Source: Sanguibacter suaedae (GTDB lineage: Bacteria; Actinomycetota; Actinomycetes; Actinomycetales; Cellulomonadaceae). From it: a stretch of DNA of 64,000 bases. The DNA is taken from positions 62,001 through 126,000 of the forward strand of contig NZ_JAEINH010000007.1 of assembly GCF_016342785.1 (NCBI RefSeq), given 5' to 3'. Positions 27,735 to 36,921 of the stretch are shown one piece after another. Below the pieces are notes generated by a model. It was not told the DNA's origin and did no database searches. It worked only from the letters and a program-made list of their open reading frames with translations. Numbering within the stretch: the stretch's first letter is position 1; every line of letters begins with the position of its first letter. The position numbers and the translations under genes are program-made.

Positions 27735-29258
27735 TCAGCCGCGGGAGTCCTCGGCCGCCTTGACGACCTGCTCGAGCCAGAGCTTGCGGGCTGCGAGAGC
27801 GGACTCGAGCTCCCCGGTGGCCCGGGCGTCCCCCTTGGCGCGGGCGGCGGCGAGGTCGGCCTCGAGTCCGGCGATCGCTGCCTCGAGCTGCGCGGCCGCG
27901 CCTTCGGCACGCGCCCGCGTCTCCGGGTTGGACCGGGTCCACTTCTCCTGCTCGGCGTCCCGCACGGCGTTCTCGACGGCCCGCATACGGGCCTCGATGC
28001 GCTGCACGTCGCCCCGGGGGACCTTCCCCGCGGACTCCCAGCGCTCCTGGAGGGCGCGGAGGGTCGTCTTCGCCTGACCCAGGTCGGTCACGGGGACGAG
28101 CGCCTCGGCCTCGGCGAGGATCGCTTCCTTGACCACGAGGTTCTCCGCGTACTCGGCGTCCGTCTCCGCGTTGGCCGCGTCCCGCGCCGAGAAGAACGCG
28201 TCCTGCGCCGCCCGGAAGCGGGCCCAGAGAGCGTCGTCGTCCTTGCGGTTGGCGCGGCCGGCGGACTTCCACCGGGTCATGAGGTCGCGGTAGGCGCCGG
28301 CCGTCGCGCCCCAGTCCGTGCTCGACGAGAGCTTCTCGGCCTCGTCGACGAGCGCGGCCTTGGTCGACCGAGCGTCCGAGTTCTGCTTCTCGAGCTCCGC
28401 GAAGAAGTGCCGACGCTCACGGTCGAAGGTGGTGCGGGCGTGGCTGAACCGCTTCCAGAGCGCCTCCTCCGAGGGGCGGTCCAGACGTGGCCCGGACCGC
28501 TGCGCCGTCTTCCACCGCTCCAGGAGCGCCCGGAGCTCCTCGCCCGCGGGCTTCCACTGGATCTTCGCGGGGTCTGCGGTCGCAAGACGCTCGGCGGCCT
28601 CCACGATCTCGGTGCGGGCCGCGAGCGCGGCCTCCTTCGCCGCCGCGCGCTCCGCGTCGAGCTCCGCGCGACGACCCGCGGCGATCGACCGCAGGGCTTC
28701 CACGCGGGCTCGCAACCCGTCGAGGTCACCGACCGCCGCGGGCTCGGCGACCTCCTCGGTGAGCTTCACCAGCGTCGCGTCGATCTCCTTGGGAGTGAGC
28801 TCGGCGGTGCCGAGCCTCGCCTCGAACAGGGCGACCTTGGACTGGAGGTCCAGGTACCGGCGGACGTACAGGCTCATCGCCTCGTCGGGGGTCACCCCGG
28901 GGAACTGGCCGACGACTCGCTCGCCGGCCGCCTCGGTGACGTGCACCGTCCCGTCCTCGTCGACCCGCCCGAACGCGACGGCCGCCTGGATCTGTGCCTG
29001 CTCGTCCGGGACGACGGCAGCGACAGCCGGTGCCGCGGAGGCCGTCGCGGGCGCTGTCGCCGGCCGCGCAGCCGGGCGGGGCACGGGGCGCGGGACTGGA
29101 CGGGGGCGAGGAGCCGAGCCCGGCGCGGGGTCGGTGGGAGCGGCCTCGACCGCCTCCTCCGAGGGGGCGCCGGAGCCGGCCTCGGCCGGCTGAGCGTCGG
29201 CGGGCGGCAGCGCAGCGTCCTGTGTGACGTCCGTCGCGTGATCGGTGCTCTCGCTCAC
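27735..29258 (-). CDS. DUF349-repeat protein
   Basis: 507 residues. After an Ala/Pro-rich disordered N-terminus (about 1-85), at least three DUF349 repeats follow, each a helical hairpin with a conserved W..AG + LW.RF pattern (RWKSAGRANRKDDDALWARFRAAQD; RWKTAQRSGPRLDRPSEEALWKRFSHAR). The protein is predicted highly helical with long coiled coils and ends in another one. The family is common beside hisS in actinobacteria; its biochemical role is unknown. The GTG at 29258 has AAGGAG upstream. It diverges from hisS. Confidence 0.85.
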   Translation of the reverse strand: MSESTDHATDVTQDAALPPADAQPAEAGSGAPSEEAVEAAPTDPAPGSAPRPRPVPRPVPRPAARPATAPATASAAPAVAAVVPDEQAQIQAAVAFGRVDEDGTVHVTEAAGERVVGQFPGVTPDEAMSLYVRRYLDLQSKVALFEARLGTAELTPKEIDATLVKLTEEVAEPAAVGDLDGLRARVEALRSIAAGRRAELDAERAAAKEAALAARTEIVEAAERLATADPAKIQWKPAGEELRALLERWKTAQRSGPRLDRPSEEALWKRFSHARTTFDRERRHFFAELEKQNSDARSTKAALVDEAEKLSSSTDWGATAGAYRDLMTRWKSAGRANRKDDDALWARFRAAQDAFFSARDAANAETDAEYAENLVVKEAILAEAEALVPVTDLGQAKTTLRALQERWESAGKVPRGDVQRIEARMRAVENAVRDAEQEKWTRSNPETRARAEGAAAQLEAAIAGLEADLAAARAKGDARATGELESALAARKLWLEQVVKAAEDSRG

Positions 29259-29404
29259 TGGGTCTCAACTCCTTGGATGATGACAGCCGACGACGGTGGT
29301 CCCGTCGCCCTGTGTCAGCGACCGTCCGGGGAGGGCCCCGGACCGAATGTCTCCCGCTCACCCGGCCGCCGCCGCGAGGGCGGCGCGAGGGTGCGCGCAC
29401 AGAC

Positions 29405-29410
29405 AGTCTA
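29405..29410 (-). promoter_or_regulatory. Possible -10 box for the DUF349 gene
   Basis: TAGACT on the minus strand, about 146 nt upstream of the GTG start. The long leader between carries GC-rich inverted repeats. No convincing -35 hexamer. Confidence 0.35.
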
Positions 29411-29503
29411 GGGAAGTTCCCGTGCCGACGCTGACGGCACGCGGGCCGCGGATGCCCCGTCCTCGTTCCGGCCCGCGCGACGGATCTGGGAGGATCTACA
29501 GCT

Positions 29504-30889
29504 ATGGCCCGACCCACACCCCTGTCCGGTTTCCCCGAATGGCTCCCCGCGGACCGCATCGTCGAGCAGCACGTCCTCGACACGGTGCGACGAACGTTCG
29601 AGCTCCACGGCTTCGCGAGCGTCGAGACCCGAGCCGTCGAACCCCTCGACCAGCTCCTGCGCAAGGGCGAGACGTCCAAGGAGGTCTACGTCCTGCGTCG
29701 CCTCCAGGGCACGGAGACCGACGAGGTCGCGTCCACTGGTGATACCGGGGGACTCGGCCTCCACTTCGACCTCACCGTGCCCTTCGCGCGGTACGTCCTC
29801 GAGCACGCGGGGCACCTCGCGTTCCCCTTCAAGCGCTACCAGATCCAGAAGGTGTGGCGCGGGGAGCGCCCCCAGGACGGGCGCTTCCGGGAGTTCACCC
29901 AGGCCGACATCGACGTCGTCGGCGCCGGTGATCTGCCCTACCACTTCGAGGTCGAGGTGCCCCTCGTCATGGCGGAGGCCCTCGCCGCGCTGCGCCCCGC
30001 AGGCGTCCCGGAGGTCCGCATCCTCGTGAACAACCGCAAGGTCGCCGAGGGGTTCTACCGGGGTCTCGGCCTCGAGGACGTCGACGCGGTCCTGCGCTCC
30101 GTCGACAAGCTCGACAAGGTCGGGCCGGAGCGCGTCGCCGCGCTCCTCGTCGACGAGGCCGGCGCGACCGCGGAGCAGGCCGCCGCGTGCCTGGCGCTCG
30201 CCGCGATCTCCGGTGAGGACCGGGGCGTCGTCGACGACGTCCGCGTGCTGGCGGACGCGCAGGGCATCACCTCGGAGCTCCTGGAGGAGGGGTTGCGGGA
30301 GCTCGAGGCCCTCGTCGTCGCCGCGTCCGAGCGCGCACCCGGCGTCGTGCGCGCGGACCTGAAGATCGCCCGAGGGCTCGACTACTACACGGGGTCCGTG
30401 TACGAGACCGTCCTCGTGGGCCACGAGGACCTCGGGTCGATCTGCTCGGGCGGACGGTACGACACGCTCGCCTCCGACGGTACGACCACGTACCCGGGCG
30501 TGGGGCTGTCCATCGGGATCTCGCGGCTCGTCTCGCGCCTGGTCGGCGCGCGCCTCGTGTCGGCCACCCGCTCCGTCCCCAGCGCGGTGGTCGTCGCCGT
30601 GACCACGGAGGACACGCGGCCGACGTCGGACGCTGTCGCGACCGCGCTGCGTGCCCGCGGCATCCCCGTCGAGGTCGCCCCCGCGGCCGCGAAGTTCGGC
30701 AAGCAGATCAGGTACGCCGACCGACGCGGCGTGCCGTTCGTGTGGTTCCCCGCGACGACGGCGCCCGACGGCGAGGCCGTGCCCCACCAGGTCAAGGACA
30801 TCCGCTCCGGGGAGCAGGTCGCGGCAGATCCGACCACGTGGCAGCCGCCCGCGGACGATCTCTGGCCGTCGGTCCGCACCACGGACTGA
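29504..30889 (+). CDS. hisS: Histidine--tRNA ligase
   Basis: 461 residues of class II synthetase. It charges tRNA-His. Motif 2 is KRYQIQKVWRGERPQDGRFREFTQADIDVVG; the HisRS-specific histidine-A motif is ARGLDYYTGSVYE; motif 3 lies in YPGVGLSIGISRL. The C-terminal anticodon-binding domain has VVVAVTTEDTRP and KFGKQIRYADRRGVPFVWF. The ATG at 29504 gives MARPTPLSGFPEWLPADR, the usual actinobacterial beginning. A strong terminator follows at 30905. Confidence 0.96.
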   Translation: MARPTPLSGFPEWLPADRIVEQHVLDTVRRTFELHGFASVETRAVEPLDQLLRKGETSKEVYVLRRLQGTETDEVASTGDTGGLGLHFDLTVPFARYVLEHAGHLAFPFKRYQIQKVWRGERPQDGRFREFTQADIDVVGAGDLPYHFEVEVPLVMAEALAALRPAGVPEVRILVNNRKVAEGFYRGLGLEDVDAVLRSVDKLDKVGPERVAALLVDEAGATAEQAAACLALAAISGEDRGVVDDVRVLADAQGITSELLEEGLRELEALVVAASERAPGVVRADLKIARGLDYYTGSVYETVLVGHEDLGSICSGGRYDTLASDGTTTYPGVGLSIGISRLVSRLVGARLVSATRSVPSAVVVAVTTEDTRPTSDAVATALRARGIPVEVAPAAAKFGKQIRYADRRGVPFVWFPATTAPDGEAVPHQVKDIRSGEQVAADPTTWQPPADDLWPSVRTTD

Positions 30890-30904
30890 GGTCCGGGAAC
30901 CTGC

Positions 30905-30940
30905 CGAGGGGCGATGGGGACTCTTCCCCATCGCCCCTCG
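30905..30940 (+). terminator. Terminator of hisS
   Basis: Perfect 16-bp stem beginning CGAGGGGCGATGGGGA with a 4-nt loop CTCT, 15 nt after the hisS stop. It insulates the Tad pilus operon from hisS. Confidence 0.8.
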
Positions 30941-31048
30941 GGCCGTGGTCAGGGAGGATCGCACAGCGCACCCGATGGCGTCGCCGACCCGAGCGGCGAC
31001 GCCCAGACAGCCCGCCGCACCGACCGCACCGACCCAGGGGTTACTCGC

Positions 31049-31774
31049 ATGAGCAGCAGCACGACCGCGCCCGCGGTGGACCGCAGGCGCCAACGCGAAG
31101 AGCGAGGCGTCCGCAGCTCCCAGAGCGCGAAGGTGCCCAGCGACCGGCTCCCCGCTGCTCCACGCGAGCGCCGCCCCCTGCTCGCAGCGCTCGCCGTCCT
31201 GCTCATCGTCGGGGGAGCGACCGTCGCAGGGCTCCTGGCGCTCCGTGTCGACGACAGGGTTCCCGTCCTCGTCGCAGCACAGGACATCTCCGCGGGCGCA
31301 CTCATCACCGAGGACCTGGTGACGACCACCCCGGTCGCCTCCGAGGGGACGAGTCTCGTCCCGGAGGAGGACGCCTCGCTCGTGGTGGGCACCTACGCGC
31401 GCAACGCCATAGAGCAGGGCCAGCTCATCGACGCGCGCGCCGGCAGCGCCTCACCGGCGCTGGCGGGTGACGTCGAGTCCATCGGTGCGGCGCTCGCCCC
31501 CGGGCGGCTGCCCGCCGGGGGACTGCAGCCCGGGGACGTCGTGCGCCTCGTGTCCACGGCGACCCCAGACGGGGAGACCCTCTTCGACGACGCGCGTGTC
31601 GCGTCGTTCGTGTCCGCGGGGTCCGGCGCGTACGACGGGTCCTCCGGCGGCACCGTGAGCATCCTCGTCCCCGACGCCGACCCGTCCGCGATCGATCGTC
31701 TCGCCTCGGTCATCGCGGCCGAGCAGCTCACCGTGGTGCTCGTCTCCCGCGGCGAGCCCTTCGAGGTCGACTGA
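31049..31774 (+). CDS. SAF-domain pilus assembly protein (CpaB/RcpC-like)
   Basis: 241 residues. An N-terminal cytoplasmic basic segment, one membrane helix (about 48-69, LLAALAVLLIVGGATVAGLLAL), then a SAF-type domain (VPVLVAAQDISAGALITEDLVTTTPV). CpaB/RcpC proteins of Tad systems have this layout and stabilise the pilus assembly channel. In Gram-positives without a secretin the exact partner is unclear. The ATG follows no strong ribosome site. Its stop overlaps the next start (ATGA-type), making it the first gene of the Tad operon. Confidence 0.78.
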   Translation: MSSSTTAPAVDRRRQREERGVRSSQSAKVPSDRLPAAPRERRPLLAALAVLLIVGGATVAGLLALRVDDRVPVLVAAQDISAGALITEDLVTTTPVASEGTSLVPEEDASLVVGTYARNAIEQGQLIDARAGSASPALAGDVESIGAALAPGRLPAGGLQPGDVVRLVSTATPDGETLFDDARVASFVSAGSGAYDGSSGGTVSILVPDADPSAIDRLASVIAAEQLTVVLVSRGEPFEVD

Positions 31775-32547
31775 TGCTCGTCGCACTCGCCTCTGCGAAA
31801 GGAGCCCCGGGGGTCTCGACCACCGCGGTCGCACTCGGGAGCGTCTGGCCCACGGACGTCGTCGTCGTCGACGCGGACGCCGCGGGCGGTGACCTCGGGT
31901 ACCGCCTGCGCACCTCGGACGGTCGACCGCTCGACCACGACCGGGGACTCCTCGGCCTCGCCGCCGAGGCCCGGCGGGGACTCACCCCACGGTCCGTCGC
32001 GGACCAGGTGCAGACGGCCGACGGCGGTCTCGACGTCCTGCTGGGCGTCGAGCGGCCCGAGCAGGTCGCCGGTCTCGGGCCCGTCTGGACCACCGTCGCC
32101 GGTGCTCTCGCAGGAGCATCCGGCCCCGACGTCCTCGCCGATTGCGGTCGCATCGCACCGGGCACCCCGCTCCAGCCGCTGCTGTCCGCCGCGCACGCGG
32201 TCATCGTGTGCGTGGAGCCCTCGGTCGAGGCCTACGCCCACCTGCGTGACCGGCTGCGATGGTTGCTGCACACCACGACCGAACGGCCACCGGCGGTCGG
32301 TGTCGTCCTGCGGAGCGCGTGGTCCGACACGGCGGCTGCAGCGGACCTCGAGAAGCTCCTCGCGCACAGCGGTCTGTCCGTCCCCGTCCTCGGGCGCATC
32401 GCCGAGGACGCTCGCGCGGCAGACGTCCTCGCGGGGCGTACCTCCCGCGGCATCGGCCGGTCCCTCCTCGTGCGCTCGGCGCGGAGCCTCGTCGATCCGG
32501 TCCGAACCCTCGCGACGACGCGTCCGCGCGTCCACGCCCAGCCGTAG
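31774..32547 (+). CDS. CpaE/TadZ-like ParA-fold ATPase with degenerate P-loop
   Basis: 257 residues, ParA/MinD fold. N-terminal MLVALASAKGAPGVSTTA occupies the deviant Walker A position, but the usual GKT/S lysine is replaced (GVST). VVVVDADAAGGDLGYRL is the Walker B-like strand with the characteristic DADAAGGDL. TadZ/CpaE proteins localise the Tad machine and are often poor ATPases, which fits. It is coupled to the SAF gene (overlap 1 nt) and precedes CpaF by 8 nt. Confidence 0.8.
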   Translation: MLVALASAKGAPGVSTTAVALGSVWPTDVVVVDADAAGGDLGYRLRTSDGRPLDHDRGLLGLAAEARRGLTPRSVADQVQTADGGLDVLLGVERPEQVAGLGPVWTTVAGALAGASGPDVLADCGRIAPGTPLQPLLSAAHAVIVCVEPSVEAYAHLRDRLRWLLHTTTERPPAVGVVLRSAWSDTAAAADLEKLLAHSGLSVPVLGRIAEDARAADVLAGRTSRGIGRSLLVRSARSLVDPVRTLATTRPRVHAQP

Positions 32548-32555
32548 GAGGAACC

Positions 32556-33860
32556 GTGGACCAAGCACTGGTACGTGCGCTCCGCGAGGAGGTCGCCGAC
32601 ATCCTCGCCCGCCAGCGGCGCGACGACGCGACCGCGGGCGTCGCGCCGATGTCCAGCGAGGACGAACGACAGTTCGCACGCGCCGTCATCAACCGTGTTC
32701 TCGACGGATACGCCCGATCGGAGATCAACGCAGGCCGTACACCGCCGGCGCCCCAGGACGAGGAGGACCTCTCCGCCGGCATCCACGCCGCGCTCTTCGG
32801 TGTCGGTCGCCTGCAGCCGCTCCTCGAGGACCTCGACGTCGAGAACATCGACATCAACGGCCACGACAACGTGTTCGTCCAGTACTCCGACGGGCGCGAG
32901 GTCCGCGGTGCACCGGTCGCCGACAGCGACGACGAGCTCGTCGAGCTCGTCCAGATCCTCGCCGCCTACTCCGGCCTCACGAGCCGCCCCTTCGACTCGG
33001 CGAACCCACAGCTCGACCTGCGTCTGCCCGACGGGAGCCGTCTGTCCGCCGTCATGGACGTCTGTGCCCGTCCGTCCATCTCCGTGCGCCGCGCCCGCCT
33101 GTCCCGCGTCATGCTCGACGACCTCGTCACCTACGGGTCGGTCACCCCCGAGATCGCCGCCTTCCTGTCCGCGGCCGTCGGCGCTCGCAAGAACATCATG
33201 ATCGCCGGTGCGACGAACGCCGGGAAGACGACGCTCCTGCGTGCGCTCGCCAACGAGATCCCTCCGAACGAACGCCTCATCACCGTCGAGCGGGCGCTCG
33301 AGCTCGGCCTGGGGGAGTTCGCGGACCTCCACCCCAACGTCGTCGCCTTCGAGGAACGCCTGCCGAACTCCGAGGGCAACGGTCACGTGAGCATGGCGGA
33401 GCTCGTCCGACGCAGCCTGCGCATGAACCCCAGCCGCGTCATCGTCGGTGAGGTCCTCGGTGACGAGATCGTCACCATGCTCAACGCCATGAGCCAGGGC
33501 AACGACGGTTCGCTGTCCACCATCCACGCGAACTCCTCGCTCGAGGTGTTCAACAGGATCTCCACCTACGCCATCCAGTCGCGCGAGCGCCTGCCCCTCG
33601 AGGCCAGCCAGATGCTCATCGCCGGCGCGGTCGACCTCGTCGTCTTCGTCCAGAAGCAGAACGACTTCACGACAGGTGGTCGCCTGCGCCGGTTCGTGAC
33701 CAGCATCCGCGAGGTCAACGGCATCGACGGTCGAGTCCTGTCGAGCGAGGTCTTCGCCCCCGGGCCCGACGGTCTCGCCGTGCCCGCCGCACCGGTGTCC
33801 TGCATGGACGACCTCGTCGCCGCCGGATACCAGGCGCCCAGCACGGGCCAGGGGTACTGA
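32556..33860 (+). CDS. Tad pilus assembly ATPase CpaF/TadA
   Basis: 434 residues of secretion ATPase. It powers Flp pilus assembly. An N-terminal helical region (about 1-75) is followed by the GIHAALFGVGRLQPLLED segment, Walker A GATNAGKT (218-225), the Asp/Glu box (FEERLPNSEGNG), Walker B region RVIVGEVLGDE and the His box DGSLSTIHAN. The GTG at 32556 has AGGAGG 6 nt upstream; the longer open frame to 32259 overlaps the CpaE gene and is discarded. Followed 1 nt later by TadB. Confidence 0.93.
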   Translation: MDQALVRALREEVADILARQRRDDATAGVAPMSSEDERQFARAVINRVLDGYARSEINAGRTPPAPQDEEDLSAGIHAALFGVGRLQPLLEDLDVENIDINGHDNVFVQYSDGREVRGAPVADSDDELVELVQILAAYSGLTSRPFDSANPQLDLRLPDGSRLSAVMDVCARPSISVRRARLSRVMLDDLVTYGSVTPEIAAFLSAAVGARKNIMIAGATNAGKTTLLRALANEIPPNERLITVERALELGLGEFADLHPNVVAFEERLPNSEGNGHVSMAELVRRSLRMNPSRVIVGEVLGDEIVTMLNAMSQGNDGSLSTIHANSSLEVFNRISTYAIQSRERLPLEASQMLIAGAVDLVVFVQKQNDFTTGGRLRRFVTSIREVNGIDGRVLSSEVFAPGPDGLAVPAAPVSCMDDLVAAGYQAPSTGQGY

Positions 33861-33861
33861 G

Positions 33862-34749
33862 ATGACACCCACCGGGCTCGCGGTCATCGCTCTCGGAGCG
33901 CTCACCGGAGGGGGAGTGCTCCTCCTCGTCGTCGCGCTGCGTGGCACACCACCCCGACCGACGCGGCCCGCCGCCGGACTGAGCGCAGGCCTCGAACGTC
34001 TCGGGCGCCTCGGTGTCGCGGCCCTCCTCGCAGGCCTCGTCGTCCTCGTCCTCACCCGATGGGTCGTCGTCGCCCTCGCCGCCGCTGCTCTCGTCCTCGC
34101 CTGGCCCGCGCTGTTCGGCGGGGGGCGCGCCGAGCGCGAGGCCACCCAACGGGTCGAGGGGCTCGCCGCCTGGATCGAGTCGTTGCGTGACACCATCGCA
34201 GGCGCCGTCGGCCTCGAGCAGGCGATCCCCGCGACGCTCTACGCCTCCGCACCGTCCATCCGACCCCAGCTGCGGCTCCTGGTGGACCGTCTCCGTGTGC
34301 GCGTCCCGCTGCACGTCGCGCTCCAGCGGTTCGCGGACGACCTCGACGACCCCAGCGCCGACCTCGTCGTCGCCGCCCTCGTCCTCAACTCCAAGATGCG
34401 CGGACCAGGGCTGCGCCAGGTCCTCGGATCCCTCGCCGACGCCGCCCGCGCCGAGCTCGACATGCGCCAACGGGTCGCCGCCGGTCGCAGCGGCACACGC
34501 AAGTCCGCACAGATCGTCATGGGGTTCTCCGTCCTCGTCATCCTGCTGCTCGCGGTCTTCAACCGTGAGTACGTCGCCCCGTACAGCACGCCCACCGGTC
34601 AGCTCGTGCTTCTCGTGGTCGTCGCCTGCTTCGCCGGTGGCTTCCTCTGGATGAAGCGCCTGTCGGGAGTCGACCTGCCCGAGAGGTTCCTCGTCCAGCC
34701 CGCCGACCCAGCGACCGTCGCAGCGGCGACCCGCCAGGAGACCTCATGA
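33862..34749 (+). CDS. TadB-like type II/IV secretion platform protein
   Basis: 295 residues. Membrane segments near residues 5-27, 50-82 (LAALLAGLVVLVLTR... AALVLAWPALF), 215-233 and 245-265 flank a cytoplasmic T2SSF domain (IESLRDTIAGAVGLEQAI ... MRGPGLRQVLGSLADAARAELDMRQRVAAGRSGTRKSAQIVMG). It forms the inner-membrane platform with TadC. ATG at 33862 follows the CpaF stop directly, and its stop overlaps the TadC ATG. Confidence 0.88.
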   Translation: MTPTGLAVIALGALTGGGVLLLVVALRGTPPRPTRPAAGLSAGLERLGRLGVAALLAGLVVLVLTRWVVVALAAAALVLAWPALFGGGRAEREATQRVEGLAAWIESLRDTIAGAVGLEQAIPATLYASAPSIRPQLRLLVDRLRVRVPLHVALQRFADDLDDPSADLVVAALVLNSKMRGPGLRQVLGSLADAARAELDMRQRVAAGRSGTRKSAQIVMGFSVLVILLLAVFNREYVAPYSTPTGQLVLLVVVACFAGGFLWMKRLSGVDLPERFLVQPADPATVAAATRQETS

Positions 34750-35660
34750 CTGCCGTGATCGTCGCCGGTGCCGTCGCCGGGACCGGGATCCTCGTCCTCA
34801 TCCTCACTCTCGTACCGCCGAGGACGCTCCCGGCCTCCACACTCGCCCAGCTCGACCTGCAGAGATCCCAGCAGCGCGCCCGCGCCACCGCCGAGCAGCT
34901 CGACCCACGAGCCCGCGTCGGCCTCCGCCGAGACCTCGGGATGCGCCTCGTCAGACCCCTCAACAGCCTCGGTGTGGAGCTGGGTCCGGTGCGCAGCGAT
35001 CTCGCCATCCTCGGCCGCACGCTCGAGAACCATGTGGCCACGAGCGTCCTCGTCGCCACCGCCGGATTCCTCGCCCCGCTCGTCCTCGCAGCCGTCCTGG
35101 CTCTCCTCACCGGCACCCTGAGCATCCCGCTCCCCGCAGCGCTCTCCGTCGCAGCAGCCGCGGCCGGGCTCGTCGTCCCCACCCTCGTGGCGCACGCCCA
35201 CGCAGAGGGCCGCCGACGCGACTTCCGTCACGTCGTGGGGTCCTTCCTCGACCTCGTGGCCATGAGCCTCGCCGGTGGACGAGGCGTCCCCGAAGCACTC
35301 CAGAGCGCCGCGGCCCTCAGCGACGGCTGGGCCATGGTGCGCATCCGCAACGCCCTGCAGTCCGCCCGCCTCCACGGCCAGACCCCCTGGTCCGCTCTCG
35401 GTGAGCTCGGCGACGAGCTCCGGATCGACGAGCTCCGCGACATGGCCTCCGCACTGGCCCTCGTCGCCGAGGACGGTGCCAAGGTCCGCGAGTCCCTCAG
35501 CGCCCGCGCGAACTCGATGCGCCGTCGAGAGCTCGCAGAGGCCGAGGGCAAGGCCGGAGAACGCTCACAGTCCATGCTCGTCGCCCAGCTCCTGCTGTGC
35601 GTCGGGTTCCTCGTCTTCCTCATCTACCCGGCGATCGTCAAGGTCCTGGGCACCGACTGA
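34746..35660 (+). CDS. TadC-like type II/IV secretion platform protein
   Basis: 304 residues. Membrane segments near residues 4-22, 100-145 (two closely spaced) and 280-300, with the T2SSF domain GSFLDLVAMSLAGGRGVPEALQSAAALSDGWAMVRIRNALQSARLHGQTPWSALGELG between them. This is the second platform subunit of Tad systems. The ATG overlaps the TadB stop. The Flp prepilin gene follows after 28 nt. Confidence 0.88.
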   Translation: MTAVIVAGAVAGTGILVLILTLVPPRTLPASTLAQLDLQRSQQRARATAEQLDPRARVGLRRDLGMRLVRPLNSLGVELGPVRSDLAILGRTLENHVATSVLVATAGFLAPLVLAAVLALLTGTLSIPLPAALSVAAAAAGLVVPTLVAHAHAEGRRRDFRHVVGSFLDLVAMSLAGGRGVPEALQSAAALSDGWAMVRIRNALQSARLHGQTPWSALGELGDELRIDELRDMASALALVAEDGAKVRESLSARANSMRRRELAEAEGKAGERSQSMLVAQLLLCVGFLVFLIYPAIVKVLGTD

Positions 35661-35688
35661 CCAGCACGACCGAGAGAAAGGCACTCCC

Positions 35689-35934
35689 ATGAACGACGCG
35701 ACCACCGGGTGGCTCTGGCTCACCCTCCGCCGCCGGCTCGACCGTGCCCGCGCCACCCAGGACCTCGGCGCGTCCGCCGTCGAGTGGGTCATCATCACCG
35801 GCGTCCTCCTCGCCCTCGCAGGGGCCGTGGGGTGGGCCATCTACCGCATGGTCGACGGGGAGGCCGCCAACCTCGACATGCCCGACCTCCCGGGCAGCGG
35901 CGGCGGTGGCGGAGGTGGGGGAGCCAACGGCTGA
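35689..35934 (+). CDS. Flp-like (Tad) prepilin
   Basis: 81 residues. A basic leader (LRRRLDRARATQDLGA) ends near residue 28 at a Gly/Ala junction, followed by the hydrophobic SAVEWVIITGVLLALAGAVGWAIY with the conserved Glu of class III pilins (G/A-x4-E type). The mature pilin would be about 52 residues and ends in a poly-Gly tail, PGSGGGGGGGGANG. ATG at 35689 has GAGAGAAAGG upstream. It probably is the pilus subunit of this operon. The longer open frame to 35275 overlaps TadC and is a shadow. Confidence 0.82.
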   Translation: MNDATTGWLWLTLRRRLDRARATQDLGASAVEWVIITGVLLALAGAVGWAIYRMVDGEAANLDMPDLPGSGGGGGGGGANG

Positions 35935-36001
35935 CGCCGACCCGGCAGGCCAGGACGCAGCAGACCGCACGACACCATGCGACGAACCAGGAGGTCCACC
36001 G

Positions 36002-36487
36002 GTGTACCGCACGCCCCACCGAGGTCCTGACCGCCCGTGCTGCCCGGCCCGCTCGGACGTGCGCCGGGGGGCGGGCGAACGTGGCGCGTCCTCCGTCGAG
36101 CTCCTCGTGTACGCCCCGGTGCTCATGCTCGTGATCTTCCTCGCGGTGCAGCTTGCACTCACGTGGCACGGCAACTCCGTGGCCGGGGCGGTCGCCCGGG
36201 AGACCGCACGCGTCGCCCGCACAGGTGCGACCGACGCGACCTCCCTCGCCGCAGCACGCGACCGGGGCTACGCGACAGCCGCAGAGGTGGGAGGACGGAC
36301 CCTCACCGACGTGCAGATCACCGTGCGCATCGTCGACGCGGACGGTGATCTCCCTGGCCCGGGAGAGGACGAGCAGTACGTCGCGGTCACCGTGACGGGA
36401 CGTGCGATCGAGCTGGTCGCGGGACTCCCACCCCGGGTGAGCGCTACGGCGCACGCGCCCCTGGAGACCTTCCGGGGCGACCTGTGA
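36002..36487 (+). CDS. TadE-like pseudopilin (first)
   Basis: 161 residues. A 34-residue Arg-rich leader is followed by GASSVELLVYAPVLMLVIFLAVQLALTW, the TadE motif with Glu after the cleavage site. The rest is a small extracytoplasmic domain. The GTG at 36002 is fixed by AGGAGG 7 nt upstream. It starts a run of three coupled TadE/TadG-type genes; the stop overlaps the next GTG (GTGA). Confidence 0.82.
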   Translation: MYRTPHRGPDRPCCPARSDVRRGAGERGASSVELLVYAPVLMLVIFLAVQLALTWHGNSVAGAVARETARVARTGATDATSLAAARDRGYATAAEVGGRTLTDVQITVRIVDADGDLPGPGEDEQYVAVTVTGRAIELVAGLPPRVSATAHAPLETFRGDL

Positions 36488-36921
36488 CGCACCGCCTCGG
36501 CCCCGTGCACCGGGCCCGCCCCGCAGACACAGGGTCCATGGCCGTCGAGATGGTCGTCCTCGTCCCCGTGCTCCTCCTTGTCGCGCTCCTCGTGGTGGCC
36601 GGCGGGCGCCACGTCTCCACCCAGGGCGAGGTCCAGGCACTCGCCCGAGACGCAGCCCGTGCGGCATCGCTCGAACGTGACACCGGCTCCGCGCGCACCG
36701 CCGCGCAGAGCGTCGTCACCCAGGCCTCCTCCACCGCAGCCTGGCTCGACCGGTGCAGGATCTCCACGTTCGGCGGCACCTTCGTCTCCGGCGGCGACGT
36801 GGTCATCGACGTGACCTGCGACGTCAGCCTCGGCGACCTCGGCATCCTCGGGCTGTCGAGGACCGTGGCCATCACCGGGACCAGCACCGCGCCCATCGAC
36901 ACCTACCGGAGGACCCAGTGA
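36484..36921 (+). CDS. TadE-like pseudopilin (second)
   Basis: 145 residues. GSMAVEMVVLVPVLLLVALLVVAGGRHVS is the TadE-type hydrophobic segment; the C-terminal part carries one cysteine pair (DRCRIS ... VTCDVS) that could form a disulfide outside. GTG at 36484 overlaps the previous stop and its own stop overlaps the next gene. Paralogous in layout to the gene before it but diverged in sequence. Confidence 0.8.
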   Translation: MTHRLGPVHRARPADTGSMAVEMVVLVPVLLLVALLVVAGGRHVSTQGEVQALARDAARAASLERDTGSARTAAQSVVTQASSTAAWLDRCRISTFGGTFVSGGDVVIDVTCDVSLGDLGILGLSRTVAITGTSTAPIDTYRRTQ

